Positions 58,794 to 64,000 of a DNA stretch of 64,000 nucleotides are shown here, one piece after another. The stretch's first letter is position 1, and each line of letters begins with the position of its first letter. The DNA is from Ianthella basta (taxonomy: Eukaryota > Porifera > Demospongiae > Verongiida > Ianthellidae): the NCBI GenBank assembly GCA_964019415.1, contig OZ025887.1, positions 1,327,616 through 1,391,615 on the forward strand. The letters are read 5' to 3'. A program made the translations under genes and the position numbers. The notes under the pieces were generated by a model. It saw only the letters and a list, made by a program, of their open reading frames with translations. It had not been told where the DNA came from and did not search any database.

Positions 58794-59664
58794 TACTACT
58801 AGATACAAGCAGAAAATTCGCGGTTGCCGCAAAAGTGGCCGTTTAAATTATTAAATTTCATTTGGCGTTTTCCGAAACTTTTGGCCGGCTGTTCATGATT
58901 ATTAGTTTAGAGAACACTAAAGATTGCGAATATATAGCAATGGTGCACAGATGACGCAAACATAATCATTACAGACACAACGAAGGGATGTTAGCTACAC
59001 AATGGAGCATTAACCATGCATGCATGGGCCCTACGTGCAAGGATATAGCTATATCAGCACCAAACGCTAGTCCTACTACGTACATTATAATTATTCACAA
59101 TCCGTCGCTACACCCCAGGCATATATGGTGCATAACTGGTAGGCAGCTATCCATATACTTTAATTAGTGGGATGATTTTGCAACTATCTGAACCTTTACT
59201 GGCTATATACTTATAGTTACCTAGCCATGTGGCGTAGAATCAGACAGATTATGTACATGCTACATATAGTATAAAGAATTACATGTAACATGATTGTGTA
59301 CACATTTTGGTAATTGTGACTGAGGGTTTGGAGATTGATCTTCTGTGTGCATACTGCACTGGCAAGCCTGTTATAGTATTGAAGGTTACGACTAGCTTTT
59401 TGATGTGCACAACCTGGCTTAAATGGAGTAGTGAAAATGGAACATGCACATCGATCAGAAAACAGCAACACGGACAAATAAAAGGGTTCTACTAGCTACA
59501 GATTGCCAAAACTGAAGCTGCATGCATGTAAATGAGGTAGCACAGTGTAGCAAACACCAAATAAGGCTGTTATAGTTATAATGATACATTGAACCTATAT
59601 TAAACAACACAAACTGATCTGGGTGTTTGCTGTGCTAAATGTATACACACACTACCCAACACAC
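58794..59664. other. DUF4419 intergenic spacer
   Basis: Direct-orientation version of the spacer found inverted at 51414-52195. The right part is nearly the same as 52205-52480 upstream of paralogue 4's stop. No ORF supported. Confidence 0.5.
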
Positions 59665-60547
59665 TCAAGCTCCTGGTGTGGCATTGGATGCCTCCACCAC
59701 TGCCCAGCCAAGTTCTGGTCTCAGAGCAAAGGCTTTAGAGTCCTGCTTCACTGCCATGAACCCTCCAACAAACTGCATCTGGTACTGAGTGCTGTAGTAC
59801 TCCCACACAAACGGAGCTCTTGAGAGGCCAGAGGGGACACTGTCAGTGGTAGGTCCATCAAATGGTCTTTCTGCCTCTCTTTCAATCCAAGGGCTCCATC
59901 CATGAGTCAAATATGGGAAGAGCTTCAAAATCCACCCACTGCAGAAAGGACCTCCAGAGGCACCATCGAGTTTGTAAATGTCTGACCATAATCTTTGGTC
60001 CATGTCTCCAGAGCTGGCAGCCACAAAGTGATCCAAAACACCAGAGTAATCTCAGGGATGCCACACATTGTATGGAAGCCATACCTAAAATACGATTTCA
60101 TTGCTTTCATGAGGACGATCTCACTCATGGCCTTGCTCACAGGGTCTGGATCTGAGCAGAGAAGTCACTAAACACCTCCTGCCATGAATTTTGCTGGCCT
60201 TTCACAAAGTCATCACGCCTTACCACTATTTCTACCTTCCCCTCGTGAGACACAAACTTACTTTTGAGCTTCTCAGCGTTCTTGTTCACATGAATAGAGA
60301 GACCTTGCATAATGCACAGCCAGATCATGTCTGGACTCAGCCCGAGAGGGTAATGACAGGCGAAGACAGTCAGTACATTGATCTGTTTGGATGGGCTGAA
60401 GACGCTATTCACCACTAGATCTGGATCAAGTGAAAAGAAAGGACCATGCCTATAGAATATCCTTAACCCTATCACTAGTAATGCTAAACATAATGTACCA
60501 TAACCAGTCAGGTAGAATGCATGGTCCATCCTTTCCAATTCACTCAT
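59665..60547 (-). pseudogene. DUF4419 relic 7 (sister of membrane-anchored paralogue 4)
   Basis: Starts MSELERMDHAF with a hydrophobic helix like paralogue 4, but has lost ~50 codons after the anchor and a stretch inside the core. It is split into three frames: 60547-60137, a middle piece near 60040-60140 (loop RYGFHTM), and 60036-59665. Deletions at about 60040 and 60147 account for the breaks. The C-terminal part is still open to NATPGA. Not functional as one protein. Confidence 0.85.
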
Positions 60548-61152
60548 CTCAAGTTATTATAGCCTTCTCTCGCTAAGTTAGAGATTCTGTCTATTCCTGT
60601 CAAGGGCCATCTTGGATCTGCACGAACCAGGTCACTTCTGCTAAAATGGATGCCATAAAACTTATTTTTAAATATTTGCTCAAATATAAAATTCCAGTAA
60701 ATTATTGTCCGCCTGCTTACGATAACTTAGCCTATAGATGTAGAGAACAGCAAAGATTATGTACAAAATCAGTAGTCGTGCTGGGATGGCAAAATTAGTA
60801 CAGATACAAAGTAGAGTTCTATTTGTAGCTACACAGTGGAACATTAGCTAGACTGTTCTGGCTAACACCTACCAGACACTTACTGGGACGTCTAGTGAGC
60901 CAGACTAACTCACACTATAAACAGAACAAACAAACAAACCAATGGGTTACTACTAATGCTAAAACTAAAACTGCATGCATGTAAATGAGGTGGTATGGGA
61001 CAAAAAGGTGTAGTGAACAACAAGGCTGTTGGTTAATTTAAAAGTGATACATTAGTAACCTATACACATTACATTGCTCTGGCATGAACAAACACTCTGA
61101 TCCCCTAACACATGGGGATCAGAGTTGTAAATGTGTTGTGTATGGTGTGAAA
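60548..61152. other. Upstream region of relic 7 and spacer
   Basis: A degraded promoter element (CTTCTGCTAAAATGG) is at 60634-60650. The rest resembles the spacer before paralogue 5 (ATGGGTTAC, GTGTAGTGAACAACAAGG). No gene seen. Confidence 0.5.
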
Positions 61153-61355
61153 TGGTTTGGCATTGGATGCCTCCACCACTGCCCAGCTAAGTTCTGATCT
61201 CAGAGCAAAGATTTTAGGGTCCTGCTTCACTGCCATGAACCCTCCAACAAACTGCACTTAGTACTCCTAACTACTCAGTTTCAAAATACTGCCACACAAG
61301 CAGAGCTCCATCTTGAGAGGCCAGAGGGTAAGCTGTCAGTGGTAGCACCACTGAA
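61153..61355 (-). pseudogene. DUF4419 C-terminal fragment (relic 8)
   Basis: About 200 bp of the gene's 3' end with several indels and stops. It reads from the GGATTDS region to GWAVVEASNAK. The oldest-looking copy in the cluster. Confidence 0.75.
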
Positions 61356-61867
61356 TTTATGATCGATCTATCCAAGTATTCCATACAGGATTTTTCAACT
61401 ATATATCTGAACATTTTCTAACATACTAGCTAGCCTATTGAAGGCTTATAATCACATGCACAGCTCTCGTACATGCTGTGTATGGTGTGCACGAACAATT
61501 CTGTAACTGTGTACACATTTCTAAAGCCTATCCACTTTGGTGATTGTGGGGGGTTGCATGGAGATTGATCTTCTGCATGTGTTCATACTGCAATTGCAAT
61601 TTGGAGCCTACTAGCTAACAACTCCATATAATTGAGTATCCATGGTCGTAACTACTGGGCATGCACAAACTGGTACAGATGGAGCAGTACAGAAGATGTG
61701 GATCAAAACAGTAACACAAACACACCAGCTGCATGCATGTGAAGGAGGTAGACAAATAAGGCTGTTGGATATAATGATGCATTTGACCAACATTAAAGCG
61801 ACACAAAATGCTGATCTGGATGTTTGCTGTATATAATAAACATGCATCCATACACAACCCGGCACAC
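61356..61867. other. Spacer between relic 8 and paralogue 9
   Basis: AT-rich. Contains GGAGATTGATCTTCTG and AAGGCTGTTGGATATAATGATGC blocks typical of the cluster's flanks. No gene. Confidence 0.5.
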
Positions 61868-62953
61868 TCAAGCTCCTGGTATGGCATTGGATGCCTCCAC
61901 CACTGCCCAGCCAAGTTCTGGTCTCAGAGCAAAGGTTTTAGGGTCCTGCTTCACTGCCATGAACCCTCCAACAAACTGCATCTGGTACTGAGTGCTGTAG
62001 TACTGCCACACAAACGGTGCTCTTGAGAGGCCAGAGGGGAAGCTGTCAGTGGTAGCACCACTGAATGGTCCTTCTGCCTCCCTTTCGATCCAAGGGTTCC
62101 GTCCATCAGTCAAATATGGAAAGAGCTTCAAGATCCATCCACTGGAGTAGGGACCTCCAGAATCATCGTTGAGTTTGTAAATGTCTGACCAAAATCTCTG
62201 GTCCACGTCTCCAGAGCTGGCAGCCACAAATTGGTCCAAAATGGGCAGAAGGGAGGGAATCCACCACTCCAAGTCAAACTGTGTCAGCTGCTCTGCCTTC
62301 TCTCGTATCATGCGCCAATCTTCAGGGGAGCCCTCCAGAGTAATCTCAGGGATGCCACACATTGTATACACACCAAAGTGAAAATATGATTTCATTGCTT
62401 CCATGAGGACGATCTCGCTCACTGCCTTGCTCACAGGGTCAGTGGTGGAGAACTGTGGGAGGATGAGGTCATGTGTCTCAGCACCAATGTGGCCACGGAT
62501 CTGAGCAGAGAAGTCACTGAACACCTCCTGCCATGGATTTTGCTGGCCTTTCACAAAGTCATCACGCCTTACCACTATCTCTTCCTTCCCCTCGTGAGAC
62601 ACAAACTTGCTTCTAAGCTTCTCAGCGTTCTCGTTCACATGAATAGAGAGACCTTGCATAATGCACAGCCAGATCATGTCTGGACTCAGCACGAGAGGGT
62701 AGTGACGGTCGAAGGCAGTGTGGACGGCCTTAACCAGGGCATTGATCTCACCAGTTGGACAGAAGAATACGAGGCCTTCCTTAGGCGTTGGCCTACTCCT
62801 GTGAACCACCGGATCTGATTGGTTGTAGCACGCTTCCACATTGTACCCCAATCTGGAGTTGATATGCTCCTTCATCGTTCCCGTCGGGAGGGCCTCCGTG
62901 GAGCGCTTAACCTTTGGGTCTACGGTGAACGTAAAGGCTTTGGGTGCAGCCAT
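61868..62953 (-). CDS. DUF4419-family protein, paralogue 9
   Basis: A 361-aa ORF from the ATG at 62953 (MAAPKAFTFTV), chosen because it matches the start of paralogues 1, 2 and 6. The frame stays open upstream only from a GTG and would overlap the divergent acid phosphatase exon. Loop 1 HRSRPTPKEGLVFF, loop 2 HFGVYTM, loop 3 LNDD, loop 4 QYYSTQY. Ends NAIPGA rather than NATPGA. It lacks the ETS/YY1 element of its siblings because its promoter is shared with the phosphatase gene. Confidence 0.85.
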   Translation of the reverse strand: MAAPKAFTFTVDPKVKRSTEALPTGTMKEHINSRLGYNVEACYNQSDPVVHRSRPTPKEGLVFFCPTGEINALVKAVHTAFDRHYPLVLSPDMIWLCIMQGLSIHVNENAEKLRSKFVSHEGKEEIVVRRDDFVKGQQNPWQEVFSDFSAQIRGHIGAETHDLILPQFSTTDPVSKAVSEIVLMEAMKSYFHFGVYTMCGIPEITLEGSPEDWRMIREKAEQLTQFDLEWWIPSLLPILDQFVAASSGDVDQRFWSDIYKLNDDSGGPYSSGWILKLFPYLTDGRNPWIEREAEGPFSGATTDSFPSGLSRAPFVWQYYSTQYQMQFVGGFMAVKQDPKTFALRPELGWAVVEASNAIPGA

Positions 62954-62984
62954 TTTTGCATATGAAGCACGTGACTGGAAGATG
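62954..62984. promoter_or_regulatory. 28-bp divergent promoter core with E-box
   Basis: Between the two opposing ATGs lies GAAGCACGTGACTGG, with a CACGTGAC E-box at 62969-62976, a core resembling the TFEB/USF (CLEAR-type) motif found in lysosomal gene promoters. An AAGATGGCGG YY1-type motif overlaps the phosphatase ATG. Function is inferred. Confidence 0.5.
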
Positions 62985-63769
62985 GCGGTTATTCTCCTGG
63001 CTTCCCGCCGAGTTGTGCTCCCATTGTTTGCTGTCTTTTTGTCACTGATAGCGTGGGGGTCGGGGAAGGAATCAAAGCTAGTGTACACTGCGATTGTGAG
63101 TATAAGGGCGCTTTGTGCTGTGTTCCCACCTTAATCTCTGCACGCGTCTCTAGATCTGCGCGCATCATGTCTTTAATATTGATGACTGTATTTTATTGAG
63201 TCATGGGCAGCATATCTATATAGACACACGTGTGTTTATGTGGGCAGTGACTAGTGCGTGCCTACGTCTGAACATGAATCACAATGTTCAGATGAAGTGG
63301 CCGTATTAATAGTTCTGTATATTCAATTCAATTCAATCATTATTAGAGTGCACCGCACCAAATGGTGCTAGGGCACAAAAGGTCCAATGTAGCACTAACA
63401 TAAGAACACAAGCATAAAGACTAGTTCAACAGAGTAAGAATAGAACATAGCTAGGGATGTGGACCAAAAAGCATGTTACTTTGTAAGCACTTACACACCG
63501 AAACGGGCACACCACATATATCAGTACGACTAAGTGTACACGTCAGTGAGTGAAGGCACAGACGTGGTGGCTTGCCAATGCAATGCATTTGCAAACTTCT
63601 GTTTCTTGTATCGGTCAGGTGTATCGTCATGGTGACCGCTCGCCAGTTTCTGAGTATCCATCTGACAAGGTGCCCATGTCATGGTGGTATGAAGGACTTG
63701 GGCAGCTGAGTAAGGTGGGTGTACACACACACGGATGCACCTATACACATACACACACACACACACACA

Positions 63770-63845
<76 letters not shown>

Positions 63846-64000
63846 TGCTATCTGAGAAGAACATGCTCTCTGTGTGTTGCTCTCAGGTGGGGATGCGGCA
63901 GCACTACTACCTGGGTCAGCTGTTCCACCAGCGCTACTCCACAGAGCTACATGCAGAGTACCTCTTTAACAACTACACCAGGACACAGATCTACGTTAGG
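62982..64000 (+). CDS. Histidine acid phosphatase (lysosomal/prostatic type), 5' part
   Basis: Three exons in frame: 62982-63095, 63619-63714 and 63887-64000 (continues past the window). Exon 1 encodes an ATG and a signal-peptide-like stretch (VVLPLFAVFLSLIAW), then SKLVYTAI. Exon 2 gives VYRHGDRSPVSEYP, the RHGxRxP catalytic signature of histidine acid phosphatases, whose His is the phospho-acceptor. Exon 3 has VGMRQHYYLGQLFHQRY and QIYVR, matching the ACP2/ACP3 order. Likely a secreted or lysosomal phosphomonoesterase. It runs divergently from DUF4419 paralogue 9. Confidence 0.85.
63330..63520. repeat. Dispersed repeat, likely LINE 3' end (copy 2)
   Basis: Second copy of the repeat at 47765-47960, in intron 1 of the acid phosphatase gene. 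The ATTCAATTCAATCATTATTAGAGTGCA boundary again suggests a short-repeat tail; shared words include GTGCACCGCACCAAA and CACACCGAAACGGGCACACC. Confidence 0.6.
63751..63842. repeat. (AC)n microsatellite
   Basis: About 45 AC units with one CTC interruption near 63770, in intron 2 of the acid phosphatase gene. Confidence 0.95.

Noticed and set aside
62954-63088. N-terminal extension of DUF4419 paralogue 9 (45 more residues)
   Set aside because: It would need a GTG start and overlaps exon 1 of the divergent acid phosphatase. The internal ATG matches the start of other paralogues.

Overview
This is eukaryotic DNA from a metazoan. The genes are split by short GT-AG introns, two of them are complete animal orthologues (DRC7 with 17 exons, ADCK1 with 8), and the rest is crowded with non-LTR retrotransposon debris, MITE-like palindromes and very long (TG)n runs. 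The mix of AIG1-type GTPases, DUF4419 proteins, an integrase/Ulp1-protease/PHD-finger transposon relic and compact introns suggests an early-branching marine animal, most likely a sponge. That assignment is inference; no rRNA or mitochondrial marker is present.

Region 1 (1-18671) is a near-identical tandem array with a period of about 8.5 kb: two full units and a truncated third. Each full unit holds, on the minus strand, GTPase A (305 aa) and GTPase B (456 aa, with a coiled-coil tail). A ~1.6 kb non-coding repeat (R) follows each gene, and half of a long palindromic repeat marks each unit boundary. Region 2 (18672-25750) is a transposon graveyard: an integrase/Ulp1/PHD relic, two reverse-transcriptase ORFs with endonuclease-like C-termini, and a decayed LINE 3' end. 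Region 3 (25849-26815) is a 5'-truncated NRDE2 pseudogene that keeps its splice sites but has two in-frame stops.

Region 4 (27172-38316) is DRC7, a motile-cilium dynein regulatory complex subunit, reconstructed here as 17 phase-consistent exons (818 aa) with a consensus RFX X-box 17 bp before the ATG. Its 4-kb last intron holds an ~800-bp palindrome, a 140-bp palindrome, tandem repeats and a promoter-like CCAAT/CRE cluster. Region 5 (38965-43843) is a divergent pair, a CEBPZOS-like micro-gene (minus) and ADCK1 (plus), sharing a 194-bp intergenic promoter.

Region 6 (44341-62953) is a minus-strand cluster of DUF4419-family genes: five with a complete reading frame, one 5'-truncated and several relics. 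The paralogues are nearly identical except at a few short loops, where they differ sharply. Most copies share a promoter element combining ETS-like and YY1-like motifs. Region 7 (62982-64000) is the 5' part of a histidine acid phosphatase gene (ACP2/ACP3-like). Its ATG lies only 28 bp from the divergent ATG of the last DUF4419 gene.

The most unusual system here is the DUF4419 cluster: localized hypervariability on a homogenized background, promoter sharing, fragmentation and an internal inversion. Next is the freshly amplified two-gene GTPase array. Both look like fast-evolving, possibly defence or recognition families, but the function of neither can be read from sequence alone.
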